Shown here piece by piece: positions 1-10,730 of a DNA stretch of 64,000 nucleotides. The notes under the pieces were generated by a model. That model was given only the letters and a program-made list of their open reading frames with translations, did no database searches and was not told the DNA's origin. Position 1 is the first letter of the stretch. Each line of letters opens with the position of its first letter. The position numbers were made by a program, and so were the translations under genes. Source of the stretch: Lepas anatifera (taxonomy: Eukaryota > Arthropoda > Thecostraca > Lepadidae); assembly GCA_034440635.1 (NCBI GenBank), contig JAOTON010002228.1:1-64000 (forward strand), read 5' to 3'.

Positions 1-89
1 TCAGGGGTGCTAACATTCTATTGGGGGCACCTGTCCCCTTTCCCCCTTGGATCCGCCTATGTCGTTTCGGGGGGCACGGAGGTGGGTCG
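1..89. mobile_element. End fragment of hAT-like MITE flanking the first minisatellite
   Basis: This short piece ends in a C-rich stretch followed by CCCTTGGATCCGCC, the inverse of the GGCGGATCCA motif that heads every minisatellite unit to its right. The same piece recurs before the other type-I arrays, at about 8.44-8.57, 12.56-12.70 and 17.02-17.15 kb. I read it as the terminal part of a transposon from which the array grew. The window starts inside it, so its left boundary cannot be seen. Confidence 0.5.
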
Positions 90-1980
90 TTACGGGTGGG
101 GGGGTAAGGAGCTCGAGCATAAGCGGATCCAGGACATCAGCATGGGGGTAGGGGCTAAAGAGTTCGAGCATAGGCAGACCCAGGACATCAGTACGAGGGT
201 GGGGCTAGGGAGTTAGAGCATAGGCGGATCCAGGACATCGGTACGAGGGTCGGGCTAGGGATTTAGAGCATATGCGGATCCAGGACATCGGTACGAGGGT
301 CGGGCTAGAGAGTTAGAGCATAGGCGGATCCAGGACATTAGTACGGGGATGGGGCTAGGCAGCTGAGCATTAGCGGATTCAGGACATCAGTACGGGGTGA
401 GACTCGGGAGTTCCAGCATAGGCGGATCCAGGACATCAGTAGGGGGTAGGGGCTACGGAGTTAGAGCATAGGCGGATCCAGGACATTAGTACGGGGATGG
501 GGCTAAGCAGCTGAGCATTAGCGGATTCAGGACATCAGTACGGGGTGAGACTCGGGAGTTCCAGCATAGGCGGATCCAGGAAATCAGTAGGGGGTAGGGG
601 CTACGGAGTTCGAGCATAGGCGGATCCAGGATATTAGTACGGGGATGGGGCTAAGGAGCTCGAGCATAAGCAGATTCAGCTGATCAGTACGGGGGTGGGG
701 ATCGGGAGCTCGAGCATAGGCGGATCTAGGAAATCAGTACGGTGGTGGGGCTCGGGCGTTCAAGCATAGGCGGATCCAGGACATTTGTAGGGTGGTAGGG
801 GCTAAAGAGTTCGAGTATAGGCGAATCCAGGGCAGTACGGAGGTGGGGCTACGGAGTTCGAGCATAGGCAGCTCCAGGACATCAGTTCGGGGGTGGGGCT
901 AAGGAGCTCGAGCATAGGCAGATCCAGGGCATCAGTGCAGGGGTGTGGCTCCGGAAATCGAGTAAAGGCGGATCCAGGACATCAGTACGGGGGTGGGGCT
1001 AAGGAGATCGAGCATAGGTGGATCCAGGACATCTGTACGGGGGTGGGGCTAAAGAGCTGGAGCATAGGCGGATCCAGGACATCAGTATGGATGTGGGGCT
1101 AAGGAGCTCGAGCAGAGGCGGTTACAGGGCATCAGTACGGGGTGGGGCTAAGGGGTTCGAGTAAATGCGGATAAAAGACATCAGTACAGAGGTGGGGCTA
1201 AGGAGCTCAAGCATAAGCGGATCCAGGACATCATCACAGGGGGTAGGGGCTAAAGAGTTCGAGCATAGGCGGATCCAGGACATCAGTACGGGGACGGGGC
1301 TAAGGAGCTCGAGCATAAGCGGAGCCAGGATATCAGTACGGAGGTAGAGGCTAAGGAGTTTGAGCATAGGCGGATCCAGCATATCGGTACGGGGATTGGG
1401 CTAAGGAGATCCAGCATAGGCGGATCCAGGACATCTGTACGGAGGTTGGGTTAAGGAGCTCGAGCATAGGCGGATCCAGGACATCAGTATGGGTGTCGGG
1501 CTATGGAGCTCGAGCAGGGGCGGATCCAGGACATCAGTACGGGGCTGGGGTAAGAGGCTGGTGTATAGGCGGATCAAAGACATCAGTACCGGGGTGGGGC
1601 TAAGGAGCTCGAGCCTAAGCGGATCCCGGACATCAAGGGAATAAAGAGTTAAAACAGGTAGGGGCTAAAGAGTTAAAACATAAGCGGATCCAGGACATCA
1701 GTACGGGGGTGGGGCTAAGGAGCTCGAGCATAAGCGGATTCAGGACATCAGTACGTGGGTGGGGTTCGGGAGCTCGAGCATAAGCGGATCTAGGACATTA
1801 GTAGGGGTAGTGGCTAAAGAGTTCAAGCATAGGCGGATCCAGGGCAGTATAGAGGTGGGGCTACGGAGTTCGAGCATAGGCAGATCCAGGACATATGTAA
1901 GGGGGTGGGGTAAGGAGCTCAAGCATAGGCGGATCCAGGACATCAGTTCGGTGGTGGGGCTGAGGTCTCGAGCTGGGGCA
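90..1980. repeat. 50-bp minisatellite array, block 1 (about 37 units)
   Basis: A 50-bp unit repeats head to tail with single-base changes and small length changes. The unit runs GAGCTCGAGCATAGGCGGAT, then CCAGGACATCAGTACGGGGG, then TGGGGCTAAG. It contains overlapping SacI and XhoI sites and a BamHI site. Because 50 is not a multiple of 3 and many units lack stop codons, 60-100-residue reading frames appear on both strands; these are not genes. The right end runs straight into the inner part of the 136-bp repeat region ('cggtaacaaataggctgaat'), so the array has replaced most of that region here. Confidence 0.93.
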
Positions 1981-3350
1981 TAATTCGGTAACAAATAGGC
2001 TGAATTGGGTGAAAATCTGCAGGTGTAGGTGAAATACCGTCGAAAAACCCATCATATTTTATATTGAATCTTCTTTCTTCTCGTCATGCCCAGTCTTTGC
2101 TTAACAAAACAAACATTATGCGTGTGTTTATTTCTTTAATGATATGAACAGAGGGCAAGCGTGGTGCAGTATGCAGAGACATGCTAATTTAGGAAAACAT
2201 GGGCCTAGACAGGGGATTGAATGGAGCCATAATGAGAACACAAAACCTAAAACTCCAACATTGCGTTGTTATAAGTATCAAACTGCTGAAAGAACTCGCC
2301 TGTCAATCGAACTGTTTGCCTAACGTACATTGTCACCGGCTTCTCCTGCGCCAGAGTGGCACCTGCCGAGGCCGCAGGCTGAGGTTGTTGTTGTTGTTGT
2401 CTGTTCTGAGCGCTGGTATCAGAGACCTAAAACTTTTGTGGATAGAAGGCACTTCCAAATGAATAAGCACCACGGTTGTCAATTTTCAAAATTTTCAAAA
2501 TTTTGCCCAGAATTTTGCATTTTGTGATTTTTAACTTTTATTTTTTCATTTTTGCTAACTCATCTACAGTCTTCAAACTTGCACCCTTTTACATCAGGGA
2601 AATTTGTAGTTCACACAAAAAGTTTGAAAGAAAAAGTTATAAATTTAAGTCTCTAAATTAGCTTTTAAACTTTGCACCCTAAATTTGGCATAAAACTCAT
2701 AGTCTAAACTACAGGCTCGAAATATCTGAAGCTATAGCAGTACAGGTTCTGAGTCAAATACCAACTTAAAGGCCGGTTTGTGCAGTACTGCACAAACACA
2801 GAAACAAAACAAAAACGGAAATTTAAGGGTCCTTTTTGGCCCATTCTGCGAAGGTCTGCATTTCCCAAAATATCAGTCAAACCCTTATATCTTCCGATCT
2901 AATTAATATAAATTAGTTCCCATTTCAGATAATAAAAGAGAATAGCCTTCTTTATTATATATTTAGAGATAAAAACTTTCAGACTGAAACTTTTTATTTT
3001 AGAGGCAAAAATAAAATATAAGTTTTTAAAATTTTTATTCTCAGCCCCTGGTTTCCAGACCATGATACCCACGGTATTGAACTTAACACGGCTGGATAGA
3101 AAACTTCGTTGCCGTCATTTTTCTCACTCATACCCCCCACTTATCTCTTACGGCTTCCGCGCTAATAGCCGTAAAATACATTTCAAAGTGGTAATTTTAT
3201 CGTTTCATTTTTGCTTCACACCAGGATTTCGAATGGTTAATATAGATGGAAGTGGATGAAATTCGGCAAAAAGCTAGTTCAAAGACATATCTTGCCATCG
3301 CAACAGGCTGCATATCACAGCAACAACAGTGTACCTTTGATTAAATGTAA
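1981..3350 (+). mobile_element. Dispersed element E, copy 1
   Basis: This copy begins in the last 136-bp unit, passes a degenerate tRNA-like head (GTGGTGCAGT followed later by GGGATTGAAT), a conserved 32-nt stem-loop at 2346-2377 and a (GTT)n stretch, then an AT-rich tail of about 900 bp ending near 'gacatatcttgcc'. It is collinear with copies starting near 6.7, 10.7, 15.1, 18.2, 23.0, 25.8, 30.6, 34.1 and 36.4 kb. No reading frame in it resembles a protein, so it is non-autonomous. Whether it is one long SINE-like element or a SINE fused to other repeat DNA cannot be settled from this window. Confidence 0.75.
2346..2377 (+). other. Conserved 32-nt stem-loop of element E
   Basis: The sequence reads CTGCG, six bases, TGGC, ACCT, GCCG, four bases, CGCAG. 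Outer and inner arms pair, leaving a tetraloop. All E copies keep the same length, and the copies near 36.6 and 37.9 kb have changed both sides of the inner stem to GGGC and GCCC, so pairing is maintained. It resembles in position the central conserved domains of some SINE superfamilies, but I do not recognise it as a named one. Confidence 0.7.
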
Positions 3351-3890
3351 TACACAATGCTAGTATGTTTTCCGCTCGAAACCTCACCCCGCCTTTCGGC
3401 CGTAGCGTCGCTGCAGGCGGCGCACTGGTAGCTGCTATGCGAGACAGATACCATAGCTATCTACGCATGCTATAGACCAGCGTGAATGCCCGGTGGTGGC
3501 AGGGTAGTCTGTCTCGTTTCGGCTCCTCTACTCGTGCGGCGGGCGCGTTGTCTATTAGATATTCATATCATTTGGACGGCCGGGTGGCGGCCGTGCGGTA
3601 GGGTCCCGCTCGCTGCGGCGACTTGCGACGAATAAAAAACAAAATGGTGGTCAGGAACTGGTTTGCTTGTTTGGTTTGTTGTGTTTTGTGTTCTTATGTG
3701 TGTCCAAATCTTACTGCGTATGTGTGTGATAGGTCCGGTAAAAGTGATGTGTTTTATGAGAGAGATAAGAGAGGCCCCACCATTTAAGCCTTCGGGCTTT
3801 TGCGTCAATCTATTTGTTATACCTGTCATATTGTTTCCGTCCAATAAAAGTTTATCATCTGTCTATCTATCTACCCACTAGTTAATGCAT
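3351..3890 (+). mobile_element. 3' end of a truncated non-LTR retrotransposon, copy 1
   Basis: A GC-rich stretch is followed by a hairpin AAGCCTTCGGGCTT, an AATAAA signal at 3843-3848 and a short (TCTA)n tail. This arrangement is typical of the 3' untranslated end of CR1/L2-type LINEs, whose reverse transcriptase recognises a 3' stem-loop. No reverse transcriptase coding sequence remains. The open frames on both strands here are incidental. Near-identical copies lie at about 19.56-20.10, 24.27-24.78 and 27.19-27.73 kb, carried along by the larger duplication. Confidence 0.5.
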
Positions 3891-4023
3891 CCTCTAACCA
3901 TAGGTAGCACTGGCCAAAGGATTCACCGTTGCACACCATTTCTTTCCCAGCCGAATAAACCGCTTTGTGGTGATACCATGACACGTGACTCCTTGCACTC
4001 CCTGCTTAAATAAACTTTATAAG

Positions 4024-4735
4024 CAGTGGCGGATCCAGGCCATTAGTATGGGGGTGGGGCTAAGGAGCTCGAGCATAGGCGGATCCAAGACATCAGTACC
4101 GGGGTGGGACTAGTGAGCTCGAGCATAGGCGGATCGAGGACATCAGTACGGGGTGGGGCTAAGGAGCTCGAGCATAGGCGGATCCAGTACATCAGTAGGG
4201 GGTGGGGCTAAGGAGCTCCAGCATAGGCGGATCCAGGACATCAGTTCGGGGGTGGGGTTAAGGAGCTCGAGCATAGGCGGATCCAGGACATCAGTACAGG
4301 GGTGGGGCTAAGGAGTTCGAGCATAGGCGGAACCAGGACATCAGTACGGGGATGGGCCTAAGGAGCTCGATCATAGGCGGATCCAGGACATCAGTTCGGG
4401 GGTGGGGCTAAGGAGCTCGAGCATAGGCGGATCCAGGACATCAGTACGGGGTGGGGTAAGGAGCTCGAGCATAGGCAGATCCAGGACATCAGTACGGGGT
4501 GGGGCTAGGGAGCTCGAGCATAGGCGGATCTAGGACAGTACGAAGGTGGGGCTAGGGAGTTCGAGCATAGGCGGATCCAGGACATCAGTAAGGGGGTGGG
4601 GCTGAGGAGCTCGAGCATAGGCGGATCCAGGACATCAGTACGGGGATGGGCCTCAGGAGTTGGAGCATTAGCGGATCCAGGATATCAGTTCGGTGGTGGG
4701 GCTAAGGAGCTTGAGCATAGGCGGATCAAGGATTA
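4024..4735. repeat. 50-bp minisatellite array, block 2 (about 14 units)
   Basis: This is the same unit as in block 1 but the block is more homogeneous, most units reading GAGCTCGAGCATAGGCGGAT. Its first unit begins with CAGTGGCGGATCCAGG instead of ATAGGCGGATCC, showing the transition from transposon terminus to tandem repeat. It ends at 'ggcggatcaaggattaccgat'. Confidence 0.93.
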
Positions 4736-5061
4736 CCGATAGAGGAGGCACCGTCCGCAGGGCAAGGGGTGTAATCCGGAGCATAGAGCGCATTTTTTGA
4801 CACGTAAAATCCTTCCGATGGGCGCCAATTTTTGCATCTTAGGGGAAAGGGTGGGAAGTGACATTTCAAGGGTGCCATCGAATGTTTGAGGGGCGCCGTG
4901 GCCATTTCAGGGGGTGCTGAGGATCGACCAAAGCGGGGGGTGCACGTGCCTCCTATCCCCCCCGCTACCCTGAATTCACCTTTTAGCTCCAGCCTCTCTG
5001 CCATTGCCTCCAAACATCCTTTGCTCATGCTATAGCTCTAGGTATTTTCACATGGGGGGAC

Positions 5062-5910
5062 TTAACACGCGCATTGACGGGGGTCTGAGCCACCTTCGCA
5101 TTGACGGGGGGCGGGTACTCGCCCCCTAAGATCTCGAGAACCACGGTAGGTAGCGAAAAACGGTAAACGGCGTTGGGCTGCCCATCCACTTCTCCATCGA
5201 AAACATTTGAACCATTTTTTTGTCAGGTCACATTTAAGGTCACGAGAAGTCAAAACATGCCCGTCATAGGGATAACATGTAAAATTCAGTTTTTCGGGCA
5301 TTACATCTGAACAATTAAAGATAGAGCAAAACGACTTGAACTATATGAATCCTCTTAGCAAGCCGAATCGAATGATTTATAATTTGACCTTGCTAGGTCA
5401 AATCAAGGATTTGACCTGACCTGAGGTCAGGTCAGGGTCAAATTATATAAAATGCATATCATTAGAACCGCAAAGCCCAGGCGAGTCTAATGCAGCTAAA
5501 ATAAATGCTCTATCACCATCCGTTACTGAGTTATTCCGTAAAAACCATTTTTCCCATGTATTTCCAATGGAGAGGTCATGCCTCGTACCTGACCTTAGGT
5601 CATTGATATCAAAAATACCGGAACATATGTTAGAGAACTCGGTTGGGCCATTATGTGATATGAGTTTCAATCGGATAAGTTCACCCTTCTCCGACTTATG
5701 CTATCTTAAACTTTTTTTGAGGTCGGGTCACTTGACCTGTACTGGTGACCTGACCTGAGATGACCTAACCTTAAAATTTTCACGGAAGTTGTAAAAATAA
5801 TGAGGGAAAAGGTATGCCAAGTACGGCGGCGCTACGCGCCGCCGTTTTTCTACTGTCTCCGAAAAACCCGAGGGGGGCGGGTACCCGCCCCCCGTCAATG
5901 CGCGTGTTAA
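5062..5910. mobile_element. TTAA-flanked MITE loaded with AGGTCA motifs, copy 1
   Basis: The element is bounded by TTAA on both sides and has inverted termini (CACGCGCATTGACGGGGG at the left and its inverse at the right) with GGGGCGGGTACCCGCCCC-type palindromes just inside each end. The sister locus at 28859-28862 holds a single TTAA between otherwise identical flanks, which shows an insertion with TTAA duplication as in piggyBac-like transposons. The interior carries about 15 copies of AGGTCA or TGACCT by eye, where fewer than one is expected by chance. No transposase is encoded. Confidence 0.88.
5412..5434. repeat. Inverted cluster of AGGTCA half-sites
   Basis: TGACCTGACC and GGTCAGGTCA face each other across a three-base TGA spacer. 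These match the half-site bound by many nuclear hormone receptors. The sequence sits in the middle of the TTAA element and is kept in its other copies. No function in this genome can be read from sequence alone. Confidence 0.6.
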
Positions 5911-5937
5911 GCCCACTAGCCTCGCCCCTTGTATCCG

Positions 5938-6760
5938 CTATCGTATTTAGACATGTAAATAATATATAAATCTCGTTGCACTCTATTCCATATTGTCGAA
6001 CAATATTAATGAGAGGAAATCGGTTATGCAGATTTTGAATCCGGTCTTCAGGTCAATGAAAGGTCACTGCGCAAGCGCAGTGGAACTAATGGTAACAGAG
6101 GCTATCCCGGGAACCTACGGGCTGATTTTTTTTAAATTTTGTGAACAAGAAAATGACACGGAGTGAAAACCACAAATAATGTCATAGTGAAGCTGCACTG
6201 CCCTGCGCATGCGCAGTAGAAATCTTAAAGATAAGCCTTAAAGGTGAGGATATTTCAGAAGAGGACATGGACAGAGCAGAGCGAACATGCTTAAATTTAG
6301 TATGAAAGTTTTGACACCCTTGTTTACTTCAAAGGTAAGTGCGCATGCGCATTAGAACTTATTGTCAGGGAGGCTATCTTGGGAGCCAATAGACCGATTG
6401 GGCTAAAAATTTGAGAGTAATAGCAGAATACTATCTGCTAATCCCAATTCACGGAATTATGACATTGCATTGTGCTGCGCATGCTCAGTATGAATTCTAA
6501 GGAATATTAGGCTATAAGGGATAGTTTAGTTCAGGAGACAAACAAACGACATACCAACATGCTTCAGTCAATTATAACGGTATCTTCGCTCTCATTCACT
6601 GCAGACTTTACTGCGCATGCGGACTGGGACTTAGGATAACCGAAGCTAACTCGGCAACAAATAGGCTGAATTAAGTGAAGATCTCCAGGTATAGGTAAAA
6701 TATGGTCAGCAAACCCATAATATCTTATATTGTATCTCCTTTCTTCTGCGCATAGCCAGT
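5938..6760. repeat. 136-bp phased repeat with GCGCATGCGC palindromes, block 1
   Basis: CTGCGC[A/T]NGCGCAG-like palindromes start at 6067, 6203, 6339, 6475 and 6611, exactly 136 bp apart, with a weaker sixth at 6746 (135 bp). After each comes a related stretch of about 40 bp ('AGTAGAA..TTA..GTA..GAGGCTATC..GG'), while the rest of the unit has diverged. The core TGCGCATGCGCA equals the established NRF1 binding consensus. The block runs directly into element E without a break in every copy. Confidence 0.82.
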
Positions 6761-8330
6761 CTTTACTTAACAAACCAAACTTTATACGTGTGATTATTTA
6801 TGTGATGACATGAACAGACGACAAACGTGGCGCAGTGTGCAGAGACATGTTAGTTTAGGAAAAGATGGACTTACACATGGCACTGAATGTAGTCAGAATA
6901 AGAACATTAGACCTCAAGTCCCAACATCGCGTTAGTATATGTATCATACTGCTGAAAACACTCGCCTGTCAATCGAACGGTTTGCCTAACGTACGTTGTC
7001 ACCGGCTTCTCCTGCGCCAGAGCGGCACCTGCCGAGGCTGCAGGCCGAGGTAGTAGTCAGAAGCCGGTGACGAACGAAGTAAGAAACGGCTTCTATTCTG
7101 ACAGTTTTTCCGGTCTCGTCGTCGTTGTCTGTTGTTGTTGTTGTTGTTGTTGTTGTCTGTTCTGAGCGCTGGTATCAGAGACCTAAAACTTTTGTGGATA
7201 GAAGGCACTTCCAAATGAATAAGCACCACGGTTGTCAATTTTCGGAATTTTCAAAATTCTGTCCAGAATTTTGCATTATGTGATTTTTAACTTTATTTTT
7301 CTATTTTTTGCTAATTCATCTACTTGCACTACTTGTCTACTTGTCTTCAAACTTGCACCCTTTTACATCAGGGAAATTTGTAGATCACACAAAAAGTTTG
7401 AAAGAAAAAGTTATAAATTTAAGGCTCCAAATTAGCTTTTAAACTTTGCACCCTAAATTTGGCATAAAACTCATAGTCTAAACTACAGGCTCGAAATATC
7501 TGAAGCTACAGCTGTTCAGGTTCTGAGTCAAAAACCAATTTAAAGGCCGGTTTGTGCAGTACTGCATAAACACAGAAACAAAACAAAAACGGAAATTTAA
7601 GGGTCCTTTTTGGCCCATTCTGCGAAGGTCTGCATTTCCCAAAATATCAGTCAAACCCTTACATCTTCCGATCTAATTAAGATAAATTAGTTCCCATTTC
7701 AGATAATAAAAGAGAATAGCCTCCTTTATTATATATTTAGAGATAAAAACTTTCAGACAGAAACTTTTTTATTTTATAGGCAAAAATAAAATATAAGTTT
7801 TTAAAATTTTTATCCTCAGCCCCCTGGTTTCCAGACCATGATAGCTACGGTATTGAACTTAACACGGCTGGATAGAAAACTTCGTTGCCGTCATTTTTCT
7901 CACTCATACCCCCACTTATCTCTTACGGCTTCCGCGCTATAAGCCGTAAAATACATTTCAAAGTGGTAATTTTATCAGCTCATTTTTGCTTCACACCGGG
8001 GTTTAGGGTGGTTAGAGTCATTGGAGGGAAATAAAATTTTGCATGCAGCTAGGTAAGAGACATATGTCGACATTCCATCTGCATAGATATCAATGAAACA
8101 CCAAGTTACCTTTACAAACATGCCGTTTCTCCACGCAACGTTGTAGCAAATCACCACGCGTCACCCCTGCGTCCACGCCGCGGCAATGCCGGCGATTGGC
8201 GCGGCCGTTTCTGTTTATTTATGGTCTGGTAAAAAAGTACCGAATACTACCCATAATGCATCACAAGTGATTAGAGTACCGTAATAGTCCGAGTTTACAA
8301 TAAGAGTATTATGTTTCTGTTTTTGGACCA
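6761..8330 (+). mobile_element. Dispersed element E, copy 2
   Basis: This copy is collinear with copy 1 from the tRNA-like head through the stem-loop (7012-7043), a (GTT)n run at 7129-7160 and the AT-rich tail. Between stem-loop and GTT run it has an extra segment of about 65 bp ('gtcagaagccggtgacgaac') that is also in the copies near 11.0 and 23.3 kb. Its 3' part differs from copy 1: after 'cacaccggggtttagggtgg' it continues as about 340 bp ending 'gtttttggacca', shared with the 11.9-12.2 and 16.3-16.7 kb copies. Confidence 0.75.
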
Positions 8331-9937
8331 CGGGTGGATCCAGGGAATAAGTAGGCTAGGTGCCCCCCCTCACCCTTCTCCCCCATCCCCCTCCCCAACC
8401 CCCAATCGACCATCGGAGGTGCAGGGTGCCATCGAACTTTCCAGGGGTTTCCGGGACAATTTCAGGGGGCGCTAAGATTCTATTGGGGGCACCTGTTTCC
8501 TTTCCCCCTTGGATCCGCCTATGTCGTTTCGGGGGAGGGGGGGCACGGAGGTGGGGTCGTTACGGGTGTGGGGGTAAGGAGCTCGAGCATAAGCGGATCC
8601 AGGACATCAGCATGGGGGTAGGGGCTAAGGAGTTCAAGCATAGGCAGACCCAGGACATCAGTACGAGGGTGGGGCTAGGGAGTTAGAGCATAGGCGGATC
8701 CGGGACATCGGTACGAGGGTCGGGCTACGGAGTTAGAGCATAGGCGGATCCAGGACATCGGTACGAGGGTCGGGCTAGGGAGTTAGAGCATAGGCGGATC
8801 CAGGACATCAGTGCAGGGGTGTGGCTCCGGAGCTCGAGTAAAGGCGGATCCAGGACATCAGTACGGGGGGTGAGGCTAAGGAGATCGAGCATAGGTGGAT
8901 CCAGGAAATCAGTACGGGGGTGGGGCTAAGGACCTCGAGCATAGGCGGATCCAAGACAGTACGGAGGTGGGGCTACGGAGTTCGAGCATAGGCGGAAACA
9001 GGACATCAGTAAGGGCGTGGGGCTAAGGAGCTCGAGCATAGGCGGATCCAGGACATCAGTACGGGGATAGGCCTGAGGAGTTTAAGCATAGGTGGATCCA
9101 GGGCATCAGTTCGGGGATGGGGCTAAGGAGCTCGAACATAGGCGGATCCAGGACATCAGTACGGGGGTGGGGCTAAGGAGCTCGAGCATAGGCGGATCCA
9201 GGACATCAGTACAGGGATGGGCCTAAGGAGCTTGCTCATAGGCGGATCCAGGACATCAGTCCGGGGGTGGGGCTAACGAGCTCGAGCATAGGCAGATCCA
9301 GGAAATCAGTACGGGGTGGGGCTAAGCAGCTCGGGCATAGGCGGATCCAGGACATCAGTACGGGGATGGGGCTAGGGAGCTCAAGCATAGGCGGATCCAT
9401 GACAGTACAGAGGTGGGGCTACAAAGTTCAAGCATAGGCGGATCCAGCACATCAAATTGGGGGTGGGGCTAAGGAGCTCGAGCATAGGCGGATCCAGGAC
9501 ATAACTACGGGGGTGAGGCTAAGAAGTTCGAGCACAGGCGGATCCAGGATATCAGTTCGGAGATAGGGTTAGGGAAATCGAGCATAGGCGGATCCAGGTT
9601 TACCGATAGAGGAGGCACCGTCCCGGGGGAAGGGGTGTAATCCGGAACATAGGGCGCCACTTTTGACACGCAAAATCCTTCCGATGAGCGCCGATTTTTG
9701 CATCTTAGGGGGAAGGGTGGGAAGTGACATTTCAGGGGCGCCGTGGCCATTTCAGGGGGCGCCGTGGATCGACCAAAGGGGGGCACGTGCCCCTATCCCC
9801 CCCGCCGCCCTGAATTCACCTATTAGTTCCAGGCTCCCCGCCATTGCCTCAAAACATCCTCTGCCTATGCTATAGCTGTAGGCATTTTCACATGGGGGGG
9901 ACAAGCCCACCAGCCTCGCCCCTTGTATCAGCTATCG
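8331..9937. mobile_element. hAT-like MITE with expanded internal minisatellite, second copy type
   Basis: It starts GGGTGGATCCAGGG, has a C-rich arm, then CCCTTGGATCCGCC, the 50-bp array (8575-9600), the arm 'taccgatagaggaggcaccgt' and a right end near CCTTGTATCAGCTATC. The site matching the TTAA insertion point is here 'gacaagccc' at about 9900-9906, unoccupied and mutated. The arrangement suggests two nested or tandem copies of one transposon, between whose ends the minisatellite grew. Confidence 0.5.
8575..9600. repeat. 50-bp minisatellite array, block 3 (about 20 units)
   Basis: This is the same 50-bp unit, somewhat more diverged, with several units shortened by loss of 'catcag' or similar. 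Its left flank is of the block-1 type and its right flank of the block-2 type, so the two array types are interchangeable within one transposon. Confidence 0.92.
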
Positions 9938-10730
9938 TATTTAGACATATAAATAATATATAAATTTTGTTGCACTCTATTCCATATTATCGAACAATAT
10001 CAATAGGAGGAAATCGGTCATGCAGATTTTGAATCTGGTCTTCAGGTCAATGAAAGGTCTCTGGTCATGTGCAGTGAAACTAATGGAAACAGAGGCTATC
10101 CCGGTAGCCTACGGGTCGATTTTCTTGAAATTTTGTGAACAAGAAAATAGCATGAAATGCAAACCACAAATAATGTCATAGTGAAGCTGCACTGCCCTGG
10201 GCATGCACAGTAGAAATCTTAAACATAAGCTTTAAAGGTGAGGATATTTCAGAAGAAGACATGAACAGAGGAGAGCCAACATGTTTAAATTTAGTATGAA
10301 AGTTTTGTCACCCTTGTTTACTACAAAGGTTAGTGCGCATGCGCAATAGAACTTATGGTCAGGAGGCTATCTTGGGAGCCAATAGACCGATTGGGCTTAA
10401 ACTTTGCGAGTAATAGCAGAATACTACCTGCTAATTTAAATTCACGGCTGTATGGCACGACATTGTTCTGCGCATGCGCAGTAGGAATTCTAAGGAATAA
10501 TAGGCTATAAAGTATAATTTAGACCGGGAGACAAACACGCGGCATTCCAACATTCTTCAGTCAATTATAACTGTATTTTTGCTCTCATTCACTGCAGACG
10601 GTACTGCGCATGCGGACTGGGACTTAGGGTAACCGAAGCTAACTCGGCAACAAATAGGCTAAATTGTGCGATGTTCTCCGGGTATAGGTGAAATATGGTC
10701 GGCAAACCCATAATATTTTATATTGTATGT
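9938..10730. repeat. 136-bp phased repeat with GCGCATGCGC palindromes, block 2
   Basis: Palindromes start at about 10197, 10333, 10468 and 10604, giving spacings of 136, 135 and 136. The first unit of the block (near 10060) has lost its palindrome and reads 'ctggtcatgtgcag'. This block has no TTAA element in front of it. It continues into an E copy. Confidence 0.8.

Larger units (their letters stand above)
4024..5937. mobile_element. hAT-like MITE expanded by minisatellite and interrupted by a TTAA MITE
   Basis: The left end CAGTGGCGGATCCAGG is a hAT-style terminus and directly becomes the first minisatellite unit. The likely right end, CCTTGTATCCGCTATC at about 5922-5937, is an imperfect inverse of it. 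Inside are the 50-bp array (4024-4735), a unique arm of about 325 bp with repeated 'catttcaggggg' phrases, and the 849-bp TTAA element at 5062-5910. I could not find a convincing 8-bp target duplication, so the outer limits are tentative. Confidence 0.5.

Noticed and set aside
90..1980. Reading frames of 60-90 residues on both strands of the minisatellite
   Set aside because: They arise because the unit has few stop codons; length is not a multiple of 3 and all frames show the same rearranged repeat peptides.
90..1980. SacI, XhoI and BamHI sites resembling a vector polylinker
   Set aside because: The sites are inside a natural repeat that varies by point mutation and continues from a transposon end; no vector backbone is present.
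3351..3890. Small conserved protein in the 93-codon minus frame present in four copies
   Set aside because: The copies are recent duplicates, so conservation is not informative, and the plus strand carries a LINE 3' end signature.
4024..4735. CRISPR-like array of regular 50-bp repeats
   Set aside because: Whole units repeat without unique spacers, and the setting is a eukaryotic transposon.
5443..5758. Overlapping frames on both strands inside the TTAA element
   Set aside because: Both are short, mutually overlapping and built from the AGGTCA-rich repeat; no domain seen.
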